Shown: positions 1 through 8,262, counted from the stretch's first letter. The stretch is 15,017 nt of DNA from Micrococcaceae bacterium UBA6021 (GCA_002427975.1 DIZT01000188.1:1-15017), one strand, 5' to 3'. Notes: generated by a model from the letters alone, not told the origin. Numbers and translations are program-made.

Positions 1-607
1 CCGCCACTTCGCGGATCTCGAACTCGACGGCGGGCCAGCGTAGCGCGGCGTTTTGGAGGACGTCCTTTTTGGCGTCCGAGTCCCGTCCCGTGATCAGGCC
101 GATGCGGTGGGGGAGCAGCGGCAGGGGTTTCTTCCGGGAATCGGCAAATAGCCCCTCGGCGGCGAGGGCCTGGCGCAACCGTTCGATCCGCGCCAGGAGG
201 TCGCCGAGCCCCACCGGCCTGATGTCCCTGACCTGCATGTTGAGCCGGCCGGTCTTCAGCCAGAACTCCGGCTTGAGCAAGGCCACCACGCGGGATCCCC
301 GCTCAAGCGGCATGTTCTGGCGGTCCAGGACCTTGGTCCAGACCGACGCCGGCAGGGACACTTCCGCGTCAACGTCCCGGAGTGTGAGGTACGCGTTGCC
401 GCCGCGGCGGTTCATTTCGATGACCTGGCCCTCGATCCAGGCCGCCGGTGTCCGGTCGATGTGCGTCTTGAGTTTCTGGGACAGTAGCTGCAACGGCCAG
501 GGATTATCCGGGCTGGTTTCGGCGGCCGTGGCAGGCAGCGTGGTGGCAGCCGTGCCCGGCAAGGCAGCCTGTTCAGACATGTCCGCCGCCGAGGGAAGCT
601 GTGGCAT
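1..607 (-). CDS. xseA: Exodeoxyribonuclease VII large subunit, N-terminal part (runs off the window)
   Basis: XseA is the catalytic large subunit of exonuclease VII, a cytoplasmic enzyme that degrades single-stranded DNA to acid-soluble oligonucleotides with XseB. Only about 202 codons are present; the gene reads from 607 towards base 1 and continues outside the window. After a low-complexity Ala/Thr-rich leader (about residues 11-33) comes the OB-fold nucleic-acid-binding domain (PWPLQLLSQKLKTHI, then WIEGQVIEMNRRGGNAYLTL near residues 57-76, and RGSRVVALLKPEFW). The start of the exonuclease domain follows (HRIGLITGRDSDAKKDVLQN). The ATG at 607 was chosen because an AAAGGA sequence lies about 13 nt upstream; an in-frame ATG at 580 (MSEQ) is an alternative. 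The ATG at 614 is out of frame and stops quickly. The gene is divergent from the membrane protein at 803. Confidence 0.93.
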   Translation of the reverse strand, partial: MPQLPSAADMSEQAALPGTAATTLPATAAETSPDNPWPLQLLSQKLKTHIDRTPAAWIEGQVIEMNRRGGNAYLTLRDVDAEVSLPASVWTKVLDRQNMPLERGSRVVALLKPEFWLKTGRLNMQVRDIRPVGLGDLLARIERLRQALAAEGLFADSRKKPLPLLPHRIGLITGRDSDAKKDVLQNAALRWPAVEFEIREVA

Positions 608-802
608 GCGGCATGGTGGGTCCTTTGCTCGAGAGATGGTGGCTCGGGTTTGAATGGTGGCTGTCAGTCACCTGACGGCTGTCAGTGAGCTGGCGGTTGC
701 CATTCAACCTTATCCATAAGCTGTATCACCCAGGACTGTAATTCCACGTTCAGGCGTGACGTCTAAGATGGCTTCGCCACCGCCAATCATTAAGGACCTG
801 TT
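608..802. promoter_or_regulatory. Divergent intergenic region with CTGTCAG repeats
   Basis: This 195-bp spacer must hold the promoters of xseA (leftward) and the membrane protein gene (rightward). It contains two direct CTGTCAG copies (661-667, 679-685) with CTGACGG between them (672-678), which forms a near-palindrome with the first copy. An outer inverted pair, TTGAATGG (650-657) and CCATTCAA (700-707), encloses the cluster. These could be a repressor site or a cruciform; no regulator is identified. AAGGAC at 792-797 is the likely ribosome binding site for the TTG start at 803. Confidence 0.35.
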
Positions 803-1654
803 TTGCGTACCTTCGTTTCAGCCGTCGCCGTCATCCTGGGCGTCTTGCTGTCCGCCCTGGCCGTTCCCGCGATTTGGCTTGACCGCAGCGTTGTCCAGGA
901 GGACGGTTTCGTTGAGTTGGCTGCCCCACTGGGGCAGGACGCAGAATTCCAGCACAGGCTCGCCGCGGCCGCTGTGGGAACCATCGACACGAGCGCCATC
1001 CCGGACGCCCTGGCAGGGCTGGTCAAGCCAGCGATAGCGGCGGCCGCCGGGTCGCTCACCGGATTGCCCGGCTACCCGGCGGCCTGGGAGGAAACACTGC
1101 GGAAGAGTCACCAACTCAGCTTCGCGGGTCCCGCGTCCCTGCCGGCCCAAACAAACACCCAACAGTCACTCACACTGGACGTGGCTCCACTGGTGGCATT
1201 GGCGACAGGGGAGCTCTCGCGCTCGACCGGGCTGCCGCTTGACCCGCCGAAACAGACGCTTATCAGCATTGGGCAACCGGGCCAGCGCGAGCTGATCGGA
1301 AGAGTGTCTGCCTACGCCCCGTTGGGTTATCCGCTGGCGGCCGGGGCTGTCATAGCCTTTGCGCTGGCCTTGGTGACCGCCCGCCGTCGATGGACCGTGG
1401 TTTTCAGTGTTGGCCTTGGGGGCCTTGTGCTGGCCGGACTGTGGGCTTTCGGCTCCCGACTGGCCAGCGACGCTGCCTTGGGGACGGCCACGGGCAACGC
1501 GGTTGCTGACATGTTCAAGGACGGGTTCGTGGCTGCCGCGTCCAGCAGCTTCCAATCCTGGATCACAGTACCCCTGCTTACCGGCGGGGCGCTCATCGCT
1601 GCGGGCATTGTGATCCGGGTCGCCGGACCTGGGCGGCGTGCCCTCACCCGGTAG
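803..1654 (+). CDS. Hypothetical membrane protein, four predicted TM segments
   Basis: No named family is recognised. The 283-residue product begins with a hydrophobic signal-anchor (about residues 4-25, VSAVAVILGVLLSALAVPA). An extracytoplasmic stretch of roughly 145 residues follows, with no cysteines or catalytic motif that I can see. Three more hydrophobic segments come near the C-terminus (YPLAAGAVIAFALALV; VVFSVGLGGLVLAGLWAFG; ITVPLLTGGALIAAGIVI). TTG is taken as the start because AAGGAC sits at a good distance upstream and the first residues (MRTFVSAVAV) form a natural signal peptide. No ATG or GTG gives a complete leader. The gene ends 9 bp before ispH on the same strand, so the two may be co-transcribed. 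The function is unknown. Confidence 0.75.
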   Translation: MRTFVSAVAVILGVLLSALAVPAIWLDRSVVQEDGFVELAAPLGQDAEFQHRLAAAAVGTIDTSAIPDALAGLVKPAIAAAAGSLTGLPGYPAAWEETLRKSHQLSFAGPASLPAQTNTQQSLTLDVAPLVALATGELSRSTGLPLDPPKQTLISIGQPGQRELIGRVSAYAPLGYPLAAGAVIAFALALVTARRRWTVVFSVGLGGLVLAGLWAFGSRLASDAALGTATGNAVADMFKDGFVAAASSSFQSWITVPLLTGGALIAAGIVIRVAGPGRRALTR

Positions 1655-1663
1655 CATGGAGGC

Positions 1664-2743
1664 ATGACTTCCTCCGCGGTTTCCCTCTCGATGCCAACTG
1701 TCCCACGCAGGCGGCGCTCGCCTGAGGAAGTAGCTGCCGCGGCTCCGGTGACCGGTCCCAAGAAGGTACTCCTGGCTGCCCCCCGAGGCTATTGTGCCGG
1801 CGTGGACAGGGCCGTCATCGCTGTGGAAAAAGCGCTGGAACACTACGGTCCGCCGGTGTACGTCCGAAAGCAGATCGTGCACAACGTCCATGTGGTGAGC
1901 TCGCTTGAGGCCCAAGGCGCCATCTTCGTCGATGAGACGGACGAGGTCCCGGAAGGCGCGTTGGTGATCTTCTCCGCGCACGGGGTATCTCCCGCCGTCG
2001 TCCAATCTGCCGAGGACCGCGGGCTGCGCACCATTGACGCCACGTGCCCCCTGGTGACCAAGGTCCATAAGGAAGCGGTGCGGTTCGCCAAGGACGACTT
2101 CGACATCCTTCTGATCGGCCACGACGGCCATGAAGAAGTGGAAGGGACCGCAGGGGAGGCCCCGGAGCATATCCAGATCATCAACGGTCCGCATGAGGTG
2201 GACAAAGTGACAGTCAGGGACCCCGAGAAGGTCATCTGGCTTTCCCAGACCACCCTCAGCGTGGACGAGACCATGGAGACCGTCCGGCTGCTGAAGGAGC
2301 GGTTTCCCACCCTCCAGGATCCGCCCAGCGACGACATCTGCTACGCCACCACCAACCGCCAGGTGGCCATCAAGAAAATCTCCCCCCAGGCCGATCTGGT
2401 CATTGTGGTGGGATCGGCTAACTCCTCGAACTCAGTCCGCTTGGTGGAAGTCGCCCTGGAATACGGCGCCAAGGCCTCCTACCGCGTGGACTTCGCCAAC
2501 GAAGTGGACGAGGCGTGGTTTGAAGGCGTGGCAACCGTGGGAGTCACCTCGGGGGCTTCCGTACCAGAGGTCCTGGTTAGTGACGTCCTGCGCCTGCTCG
2601 CCGACTACGGCTATGGCTCCGTGGAAGAAGTTGTCACGGCTGAAGAAGACCTCCTTTTCTCGTTGCCCAAGGAACTCCGCGCAACCCTGAAGGAAGCCGG
2701 CGACGTCACCAGGGCACTCGGCGGACGCCGGTCCCGCAACTGA
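1664..2743 (+). CDS. ispH: 4-hydroxy-3-methylbut-2-enyl diphosphate reductase (IspH)
   Basis: IspH carries out the last step of the MEP isoprenoid pathway, reducing HMBPP to IPP and DMAPP with a [4Fe-4S] cluster in the cytoplasm. All three cluster cysteines are visible: C44 in [12 protein letters not shown]128 in [11 protein letters not shown] and C226 in [11 protein letters not shown]. The catalytic-glutamate motif GHEEVEGT (near residues 155-162) and the diphosphate-binding SSNSVRL (about 254-260) are also intact. At 359 residues it is slightly longer than E. coli IspH because of a basic N-terminal extension ([10 protein letters not shown]). GGAGG lies only 1 nt before the ATG at 1664, so the in-frame ATG at 1691 is possible; either keeps the whole enzyme. 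It converges on rmuC with about 50 bp between stop codons. Confidence 0.96.
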   Translation: MTSSAVSLSMPTVPRRRRSPEEVAAAAPVTGPKKVLLAAPRGYCAGVDRAVIAVEKALEHYGPPVYVRKQIVHNVHVVSSLEAQGAIFVDETDEVPEGALVIFSAHGVSPAVVQSAEDRGLRTIDATCPLVTKVHKEAVRFAKDDFDILLIGHDGHEEVEGTAGEAPEHIQIINGPHEVDKVTVRDPEKVIWLSQTTLSVDETMETVRLLKERFPTLQDPPSDDICYATTNRQVAIKKISPQADLVIVVGSANSSNSVRLVEVALEYGAKASYRVDFANEVDEAWFEGVATVGVTSGASVPEVLVSDVLRLLADYGYGSVEEVVTAEEDLLFSLPKELRATLKEAGDVTRALGGRRSRN

Positions 2744-2793
2744 CACCTCCCGCTCCTCCGGTGGTTGAGCTTGTCAGTAATGAGCCTCCGGTG

Positions 2794-3996
2794 TCAGGCC
2801 GCGGCGTCGTCCTGCTGAAGTTCCGGGGCTGCCAGCGAACGCGGCGTGACGTCAAGGGCCGGCGGGGTGAGCAGCCCGGATTCGTCCATGGCATTGAGCT
2901 TCCTGGCCGTGGGCAGGATCCGCGCTTCCAGGGTGCCGATCAGGGAGTTGTACCGGTCCACTGAAGACTTCAGGGACGAACCGAGCTTGCCCACGTTGTC
3001 CCCGAGAGTTCCCATGCGCTCGTACAGCTGGCGTGCGAGGTCGAACAGTTCGCGGGCACTGTCCGTCAGCACATCCTGGCGCCACGTGAAGGCCACCGAT
3101 TTGAGCACTGCGAGCAGGGTGCTTGGGGAGGCGAGGACGACATTCCTGGACAGCGCATGGTCCAACAGTGTCGCATCGGCCGTCAAGGCTGCCGCGAGGA
3201 TGGATTCGGCCGGCAGGAAGCAGATGACCAGCTCGGGGGAGTTCCCGGGGATATCCCAATACTTCTTGTTGCTGAGCGCGTCCACGTGGGCCCGCAGCGC
3301 CTTGGCGTGGGCGGCCAACAGGGATTGCTGGTTGCCGGGGTTCCCCGCGGACTCCTGCCGCGCACCCAGCTCCTGGGCCTCCAGGTAAGAGGACAACGGC
3401 ACCTTGGCGTCCACCACCAGCTGCTTCTGGCCCGGCAGCTGGACGACGAGGTCGGGACGGACCGCCGAATCGGATCCGGCGCTGTGGACCTGCTCAAGGA
3501 AATCCACATGCTTGAGCATCCCCGATGCTTCAACCACACGGCGCAGCTGCACCTCACCCCATTGTCCACGGGCGCTGTTGGAGCGGAGCGCAGACTCAAG
3601 GGCGTGGGTGGAGCGGATGAGCTGGGCATCGGACAGCCTGGCCTCCTGCAGTTGCTGCGCCAGCTGGCCGTACTGTTCCAGGCGGTCGCGTTCCAATAGG
3701 GCCACCTGCTGCTGCACTGCGGTCAGCTTTTCCGCCACCGGCGCCAGGGCGCGGAGCACGCTCCCGTCCTGGTTGCGGGCCTCACCGAGCTCCCGGTTCT
3801 GCAGGGAAAGGAGGCGGCGCTCCGCGTCCGCGGCCGCGAACTGGGCGCTGACCTCGGAAAGGCGCGACGAAACGGCGTCGAAGTCTTCCTCCAGGGCGCG
3901 ACTGCGCCGGCGCAGTGGAAAGTAGGCGGCGGTGGCGCCGGCAACGGCACCGACCAGCAGCATCAACAAGGCAAGAATCACGGCTAAAGCATCCAT
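2794..3996 (-). CDS. rmuC: DNA recombination protein RmuC homologue
   Basis: RmuC-family proteins are membrane-anchored coiled-coil proteins with a nuclease-like fold. In E. coli, loss of RmuC raises inversion at short inverted repeats; the biochemical role is uncertain. The 400-residue product starts with one TM helix (ALAVILALLMLLVGAVAGATAAYF) and basic residues (PLRRRSRALEED). A long coiled coil rich in Leu, Glu, Gln and Arg follows (to about residue 130). Then comes the RmuC domain, with family blocks RGQWGEVQLRRVVE, RPDLVVQLPGQKQLVVDAKV and ELVICFLPAESILAAAL. The ATG at 3996 was chosen because it starts directly before the TM helix and has GAGG upstream; an upstream extension to 4041 (MSLPQIV) would put non-hydrophobic residues ahead of the anchor. 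Confidence 0.93.
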   Translation of the reverse strand: MDALAVILALLMLLVGAVAGATAAYFPLRRRSRALEEDFDAVSSRLSEVSAQFAAADAERRLLSLQNRELGEARNQDGSVLRALAPVAEKLTAVQQQVALLERDRLEQYGQLAQQLQEARLSDAQLIRSTHALESALRSNSARGQWGEVQLRRVVEASGMLKHVDFLEQVHSAGSDSAVRPDLVVQLPGQKQLVVDAKVPLSSYLEAQELGARQESAGNPGNQQSLLAAHAKALRAHVDALSNKKYWDIPGNSPELVICFLPAESILAAALTADATLLDHALSRNVVLASPSTLLAVLKSVAFTWRQDVLTDSARELFDLARQLYERMGTLGDNVGKLGSSLKSSVDRYNSLIGTLEARILPTARKLNAMDESGLLTPPALDVTPRSLAAPELQQDDAAA

Positions 3997-4112
3997 ATCC
4001 TCACTGTGGCATGACCCTGTGACAATTTGCGGAAGCGACATATTCGGCTAGGTGTTCCACCCAGTGCCGACACTGCGGGGGACCGCCTGGGGCTCAGGTG
4101 TCCCACAACCGG

Positions 4113-4118
4113 TAGAAT
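4113..4118 (+). promoter_or_regulatory. Likely -10 box of ychF, leaderless start
   Basis: TAGAAT lies 8 nt upstream of the GTG at 4127, and no Shine-Dalgarno sequence is present between them. That spacing puts the transcription start at or next to the start codon, as in leaderless actinobacterial mRNAs. No convincing -35 box is seen. Confidence 0.45.
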
Positions 4119-4126
4119 CAATGCTC

Positions 4127-5212
4127 GTGGCTCTTACTATTGGCATCGTCGGACTGCCCAACGTCGGCAAATCAACTCTCTTCAACGCACTGACCCGCAA
4201 CCAGGTGCTCGCGGCGAACTATCCGTTCGCTACGATCGAACCCAATGTCGGCGTCGTGAACCTCCCGGATCCGCGGCTGAAGCAGCTCGCCGAGATTTTC
4301 GGCTCGCAGCGCCTCCTCCCCGCTCCGGTGTCCTTCGTAGACATCGCCGGGATCGTCAAGGGCGCGTCGGAGGGCGAGGGCCTGGGTAACAAATTCCTCG
4401 CCAACATCCGCGAGGCCGAGGCCATCGTCCAGGTGGTGCGCGTGTTCGATGACCCCGATGTCATCCACGTTGACGGCAAGGTGGATCCCCGCTCGGATAT
4501 GGAGACCATCAACACCGAGCTGATCCTGGCTGACCTCCAGACGATCGAAAAGGCCATCCCCCGGATCGAAAAAGAAGTCAAGATCAAGAAGCGGGAAGCC
4601 GCCGAACTGGCTGCCATCCACGCTGCCCAGACGGTCCTGGAACGCGGCGACACCATCTTCGCCTCGATCACCAGCGACAAGCTGGAGATGGAGCACCTCA
4701 AGGAGCTCAGCCTCCTGACTGCCAAGCCGTTCATCTACGTCTTCAACGCGGACGAAGGCATCCTGGGCAGCCCGGAAAAGCAGGAAGAGCTGCGGGCCAT
4801 GGTGGCCCCCGCGGACGCCATCTTCCTCGATGCGAAGCTCGAATCCGACCTCGTGGAACTGGACGAGGAAGAAGCCCGGGAAATGCTGGAAATGAACGGC
4901 CAGGACGAGTCCGGCCTCGATCAGCTTGCGCGCGTCGGCTTCCACACCCTGGGACTGCAGACCTACCTCACGGCCGGGCCCAAGGAAACACGTGCCTGGA
5001 CCATCCACCAGGGCGACACCGCGCCGCAGGCAGCGGGGGTCATCCACAGCGATTTCCAGCGCGGCTTCATCAAGGCCGAAGTGGTTTCCTTCCACGACCT
5101 CATTGAGGCAGGGTCCATGGCTGAAGCCAAGTCCCGCGGCAAGGTCCGGATTGAAGGCAAAGAATACGTGATGGTCGACGGCGACGTGGTGGAGTTCCGC
5201 TTCAACGTGTGA
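4127..5212 (+). CDS. ychF: Redox-regulated ATPase / Obg-like GTPase-fold protein YchF
   Basis: YchF is a conserved cytoplasmic P-loop ATPase (Obg-like, OLA1 family) that associates with ribosomes and is linked to stress responses. The 361-residue length matches the family. Visible features are the P-loop GLPNVGKS (about residues 8-15), the G3 block VDIAG, the NxxE-type G4 block (FNADE) typical of the ATP-preferring YchF branch, and the C-terminal TGS domain ending [19 protein letters not shown] at 4127 is preferred as a leaderless start (MALTIGIVG); an in-frame ATG at 4121 adds two residues. The last codons form the left copy of a 17-bp direct repeat whose partner is at 12968. The reading frame is complete, so the apparent integration left the protein intact with TGA as its stop. 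Confidence 0.95.
   Translation: MALTIGIVGLPNVGKSTLFNALTRNQVLAANYPFATIEPNVGVVNLPDPRLKQLAEIFGSQRLLPAPVSFVDIAGIVKGASEGEGLGNKFLANIREAEAIVQVVRVFDDPDVIHVDGKVDPRSDMETINTELILADLQTIEKAIPRIEKEVKIKKREAAELAAIHAAQTVLERGDTIFASITSDKLEMEHLKELSLLTAKPFIYVFNADEGILGSPEKQEELRAMVAPADAIFLDAKLESDLVELDEEEAREMLEMNGQDESGLDQLARVGFHTLGLQTYLTAGPKETRAWTIHQGDTAPQAAGVIHSDFQRGFIKAEVVSFHDLIEAGSMAEAKSRGKVRIEGKEYVMVDGDVVEFRFNV
5194..5210 (+). repeat. attL-like 17-bp direct repeat at the 3' end of ychF
   Basis: The 17 bases GTTCCGCTTCAACGTGT lie inside the last codons of ychF and recur exactly at 12968-12984. The flanking bases differ on both sides. One copy restoring a gene's 3' end and a second at the far side of foreign-looking DNA is the expected product of tyrosine-recombinase integration. 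Calling it attL is inference. Confidence 0.75.
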
Positions 5213-5396
5213 CTCGGGGAGATCGAGGACTGGCTCACGTCCGATTTGGGCATCATCCCTATGCGAGAGAGGGGCTCATGGCACGACGGCACCGCCCTCG
5301 ACAGGTTCAGCGACGTGGACTACTTCATCGCGATGCCGGCGAGCCGTCCGGACGACTCCTCGATGACGTCTGCGACCGTGCCTCCATACTTGGATC
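5213..5396 (+). pseudogene. Remnant of a Pol-beta-type nucleotidyltransferase
   Basis: Read in the frame starting at 5213, the segment gives IEDWLTSDLGIIPMRERGSW followed by HDGTALDRFSDVDYFIAMP and ASRPDDSS. The pattern G-S-x(n)-G-T-A-x(4)-S-D-V-D is the nucleotide-binding and metal-binding signature of Pol-beta-superfamily nucleotidyltransferases (GS block, then DxD as D-V-D). Only about 60 residues remain. No start or N-terminus exists because the segment begins right after the ychF stop, and the frame runs into unrelated sequence over the AbiV gene. It is therefore truncated at both ends. It might derive from a CBASS-like or housekeeping-type transferase; too little is left to tell. Confidence 0.6.
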
Positions 5397-6104
5397 ATGG
5401 TGAAGAAGGACGAGAGCGAGCCGGAATATGTCACGGCAGAGTTCGCTCGACTGTGGTGGAAGTCGTTGATGGCAAACGTGGTCGCTCTCGTGGAAGACGC
5501 CGCGCTTCTTGCCTCTCACGAGAGCCCTGGTCGGGCTCAGTCGCTTATCGTGCTTGCCATGGAGGAGCTGGCAAAGGCGCGCTGGCTATACGAGGCTGCC
5601 GAATATGAGTGGTCAGCCCCATTGGGTCTGTACGGACTCGACCCGCGGCCCGGCGGCGACGTGACCTTACCGGAGGGTCTCTGCTCTACGCGTCGGCCTC
5701 ACGCCGAGAAGCTACAGGCGGCCGAACAGTTCGCATCGGGCCTCGCTGGGTTCTGGACTCTGGAACGGCGCATGGAGTACTACGAGCGGCCCGACTTGGA
5801 GACGTTCATTGCCACAGCGAAGCAGCGCAATCTCGACAAACAGGCAGGCTTCTATGTGGACCGGGTCGGAGACAGGATCTCCGTTCCGTTCGGGATCTCC
5901 GCTGAAGACGTCGCGAGTGCCATCAGGCACACCGCAAAGGTCGTCCAGATGCATCTGATTGAGGACCATACTCGCCAGCAAGATGCGCCCGTCGCCTCCC
6001 TGATCGATTCAGTGGAAGACCTCCACTGGGCTGTCATTCCATATTCCGACCCGGAGCTGTTTGCCGACTTCACCGACCGGATGTCAACTGGTGAGGACGG
6101 GTAG
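5397..6104 (+). CDS. abiV: AbiV-family abortive infection protein (HEPN-like)
   Basis: AbiV of Lactococcus blocks phage growth by shutting down translation after contact with a phage protein (SaV); the family is grouped with HEPN-fold helical proteins. The 235-residue product carries the family's helical core (WWKSLMANVVALVEDAALLA, then the block AMEELAKARWLYEAA near residues 54-68). It also has the later signature QRNLDKQAGFYVD (about 143-155) followed by a short beta turn and SVPFGIS. The length fits the family. ATG at 5397 has no clear ribosome binding site and lies directly after the nucleotidyltransferase remnant, so loss of upstream sequence may have removed the native promoter. No second AbiV-type gene adjoins it; the family often acts alone. 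The family call is confident; antiphage activity here is inference. Confidence 0.82.
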   Translation: MVKKDESEPEYVTAEFARLWWKSLMANVVALVEDAALLASHESPGRAQSLIVLAMEELAKARWLYEAAEYEWSAPLGLYGLDPRPGGDVTLPEGLCSTRRPHAEKLQAAEQFASGLAGFWTLERRMEYYERPDLETFIATAKQRNLDKQAGFYVDRVGDRISVPFGISAEDVASAIRHTAKVVQMHLIEDHTRQQDAPVASLIDSVEDLHWAVIPYSDPELFADFTDRMSTGEDG

Positions 6105-6347
6105 GGCTCCAAAATCCGCGTGGACGGGACGGTGCCTCGTGTCGTACGCCTACGAAGGGTTCGAACGGATAGTTCGGATGCCGAGACTATCTCGCCGGAC
6201 GTCGCATGGATTCATCCATGGGCTGCGGGAAGGAGTCAGCCTCTTCTCTAGATCCTCGCTGCCTACTCACCGCGCCCGGTAGCTCGGTCAACTGCGCATG
6301 AACGGCGGACCCACAGGCCGCGCACCACGGACTCTGCGAATGGCAGC
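6105..6347. other. Non-coding gap after abiV
   Basis: This stretch holds short open frames without recognisable protein character. No strong hairpin, repeat or RNA gene was seen. It may contain the promoter for the broken gene that follows. Confidence 0.3.
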
Positions 6348-6801
6348 ATGGCTGACCGCGCTGCATCTGACGAACGCTACGTGCTCGAGCTGTGCGACGA
6401 GATCCTTAGCGCGAGAGGCCGGAGCCAAGCGACGTTCGATTGGCTCCGGGGTGACCCGTCCTCTGCGCGTCCTCTTGGAACAAAGCTCCCCGTGGACGGC
6501 CACTGGCAGGCTCTCAAGCTCGTTGTAAAGTTCGGGGAAGAGCAGCATTCAAAGCCGTCGCCGTTCTTTGACGGACGCCAGACCGTATCCGGCCTGGGTC
6601 GCGGAGAGCAGCGTGGTCTCCTATGACGAGCGCAAGCCTCTGCTCATTGCGGAGCACGGACTGCGTCTGTTGGTGATCGAGAAGTCCGCGTTCGCCGTCA
6701 GGTCGAAGCGGATCGTACGCGACCGCGCCAGGGACACCACCGTCGTCCGCGACTGCCTCGGAGAGTGTGGCCGCGCTGGCCCTACACAAGCGTCATCGTG
6801 A
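6348..6801 (+). pseudogene. Frameshifted hypothetical protein, possibly endonuclease-like
   Basis: Two adjoining frames read as one protein once a single base is removed. The first frame (from 6348) gives YVLELCDEIL, FDWLRGDPSSARPLGTKLPV, the block LKLVVKFGEEQH and TVSGLGRGEQRGL, then meets TGA at 6624-6626. Dropping one C of the CC at 6620-6621 continues it as YDERKPLLIAEHGLRLLVIE and onwards to TGA at 6799-6801, about 150 residues in all. This layout is familiar from hypothetical actinobacterial proteins (LPVD-x-x-W, E-E-Q-H, GRGEQR, GL-L-I). The spacing of D, E and Q resembles a PD-(D/E)XK-type core, but that assignment is weak. The fault may be a true mutation or a sequencing error. Confidence 0.65.
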
Positions 6802-6895
6802 GACGGAACGCTGATCTCTCGAGGGTGAGCAATGCGAACGGCCACGCTGCTCGGCGGCTGTCCAGAAGGTCGACGTCCCGTTCGGAAAGCCTCGC

Positions 6896-7774
6896 TCAGG
6901 ACGACTGACTCCGGCCCTCCTCCCGCTGCGGCGGATCTCCGATCAAGTCAATATGCGTGAATGGCCCCAGGTAGTCGTCGTGGAAGGGCAGCTCCTCCCA
7001 GCTTGGCAGGCCGTCGGGCAACGGGAAGATCCGGGCGGTCCGGTCGGGAATCACGTCTGTTGGCAGTAGCGGCTCCGGGGCGTGGATGACGACCGCGACG
7101 AGATCCGCGATGCGGATGTGCGTCACCAAAGTGAGCTCCATGAGCCGTTGCATTCCATCGAGCTGGGCCTGCGGACAAGACGCCGCATCCGGCGACTTCT
7201 GAACCCAGTCGAAGACGCCGTTCTGCTTGCGGACGCGGAACAGGTCCACAGCGAATCGGTCCGGGATGCCGGTCGCCAGCGCATGCCGGGAAAGCCTGTC
7301 GACAAGGAGCCTGAAGGGCTGGGACACGTTCAGGTTGACTGCCGTCTTCGCGAACCACCGCGCAAGGGTCGTGGCTTCGTCGTCGGTGATGCACCCCTGG
7401 CGCGGGCTCTGAGTCAGGATCGGCATGGCGCTCACCTCCAGCGAAGACATCCAGCCGTTGTTGCACCGGGCGCAGACCTCGCCGTTGAAATGGGCGCGCA
7501 GCGGACGCTCTCCGCGCTCAGACGCGACGACGCCGCCCAGAGGCATGCTGATGCGGATGGGGTGGACTCGCTCATCCATGGCACCGTGGTGCTTGAGGAG
7601 CCACTGGGGGAAGATGTGCTCCTTCGACCGCGTCCCAGCGATGTTGTCGCAGAACCAGCAGAAGGGGACTGGCTCGACTACTCGGTGGGCGAGCCGGCGG
7701 CCCGTCTCGATCAGGTTCCGGTCGAACTTCCGCAGTCTGTCGGGATCTACAGGCTGCTCACTACCTGGCGGCAT
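6896..7774 (-). CDS. HNH-type zinc-binding nuclease-like protein
   Basis: This 292-residue product is the third gene of a minus-strand operon. It shows C39-x2-C42 (PFCWFCD), then SKEHIFPQWLL (about residues 50-60), and C101-x2-C104 in CARCNNGWM. Two CxxC pairs around an E-H-I-x-P motif form the zinc-bound beta-beta-alpha core seen in HNH endonucleases, with H53 as the likely general base. The rest is a helical C-terminal region with no motif I can name. The ATG at 7774 was chosen because it overlaps the upstream gene's TGA by one base (TGATG), a translational-coupling arrangement; the longer open frame would add 31 basic residues lying over the upstream gene. Nuclease activity is inferred from the motifs. 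Confidence 0.72.
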   Translation of the reverse strand: MPPGSEQPVDPDRLRKFDRNLIETGRRLAHRVVEPVPFCWFCDNIAGTRSKEHIFPQWLLKHHGAMDERVHPIRISMPLGGVVASERGERPLRAHFNGEVCARCNNGWMSSLEVSAMPILTQSPRQGCITDDEATTLARWFAKTAVNLNVSQPFRLLVDRLSRHALATGIPDRFAVDLFRVRKQNGVFDWVQKSPDAASCPQAQLDGMQRLMELTLVTHIRIADLVAVVIHAPEPLLPTDVIPDRTARIFPLPDGLPSWEELPFHDDYLGPFTHIDLIGDPPQREEGRSQSS

Positions 7775-8259
7775 CACTTCTCCTCTGCGACGTGGACGAA
7801 CGGTGGCCTGACGCGGGATACGGCGGCGAGCTTTTCGTTTAGCCTCGAGATCGCGGAGTTGAACCACTCATCGTCGATCCAGAAGCGCGTGCCGGTCGCT
7901 CGACTGTTCCGCGTCTCCGAGCGGTTGAGCCGCTGCCCCTGATCCGGGTGCGTGGCGGGCCGGGCGTGTAGCACGTCGCTCCTGATCTCTGCGGCGACGT
8001 AGAGCATCCTGTACACCTCGGTCAGGTAGTCCTTGATCGGCCCAACTTTGGCCGCCTTCGCGGCGTCCCTGACTCCGCCGGCGATCCCTGAGGTCATCAT
8101 GGGCTCCAGCCTGTCCAGCGCGAGGTCGTCCGGCAGCCGGTCCGTGAGGCGGTGCAGATCGCCGAGGATCGTCCACTCCATCGACGAGACCGTGTATGCC
8201 ACTTCGCCGATCCTCGCGAGGTACGTCTGTTCGGGGAGCGCGACGCTCGATCGTTCCAT
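7774..8259 (-). CDS. Small helical protein with HEPN-like RX4H motif
   Basis: The 161-residue product is predicted mainly helical. It carries RSDVLHARPAT at about residues 93-103, so R93-x4-H98 matches the R-X4-6-H catalytic signature of HEPN-superfamily ribonucleases. Further recognisable blocks are QTYLARIGEVAYTVSSMEW near the N-terminus and FWIDDEWF near residues 127-133. The start has GGAGG upstream (within the end of the preceding gene), and the start codon follows that gene's stop by 3 bp. Its own stop overlaps the HNH gene start. In known HEPN modules such proteins are RNA-cleaving toxins or defence effectors; whether this one cleaves RNA is inference. Confidence 0.62.
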   Translation of the reverse strand: MERSSVALPEQTYLARIGEVAYTVSSMEWTILGDLHRLTDRLPDDLALDRLEPMMTSGIAGGVRDAAKAAKVGPIKDYLTEVYRMLYVAAEIRSDVLHARPATHPDQGQRLNRSETRNSRATGTRFWIDDEWFNSAISRLNEKLAAVSRVRPPFVHVAEEK

Positions 8260-8262
8260 CGG

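Noticed and set aside
69..653. A plus-strand open frame of 194 codons at the left end.
   Set aside because: It is antisense to xseA, which shows clear OB-fold and exonuclease blocks. The arginine/serine-rich product is typical of a shadow frame.
1166..2194. A 342-codon open frame on the minus strand over ispH.
   Set aside because: It lies antisense to the well-supported ispH gene and the end of the membrane protein gene. It has Gly/Arg/His-rich low-complexity composition and matches no family; it is a shadow of high-GC codon bias.
2741..2796. Inverted repeat TGACACC/GGTGTCA between ispH and rmuC as a terminator.
   Set aside because: The 7-bp arms are 42 bp apart and each simply contains the stop codon of one gene. 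The loop is too large for a convincing intrinsic terminator.
4172..5095. A 307-codon open frame on the minus strand over ychF.
   Set aside because: It is antisense to ychF, whose motifs are all intact. The product is repetitive in Leu, Val, Gly and Asp with no recognisable domain.
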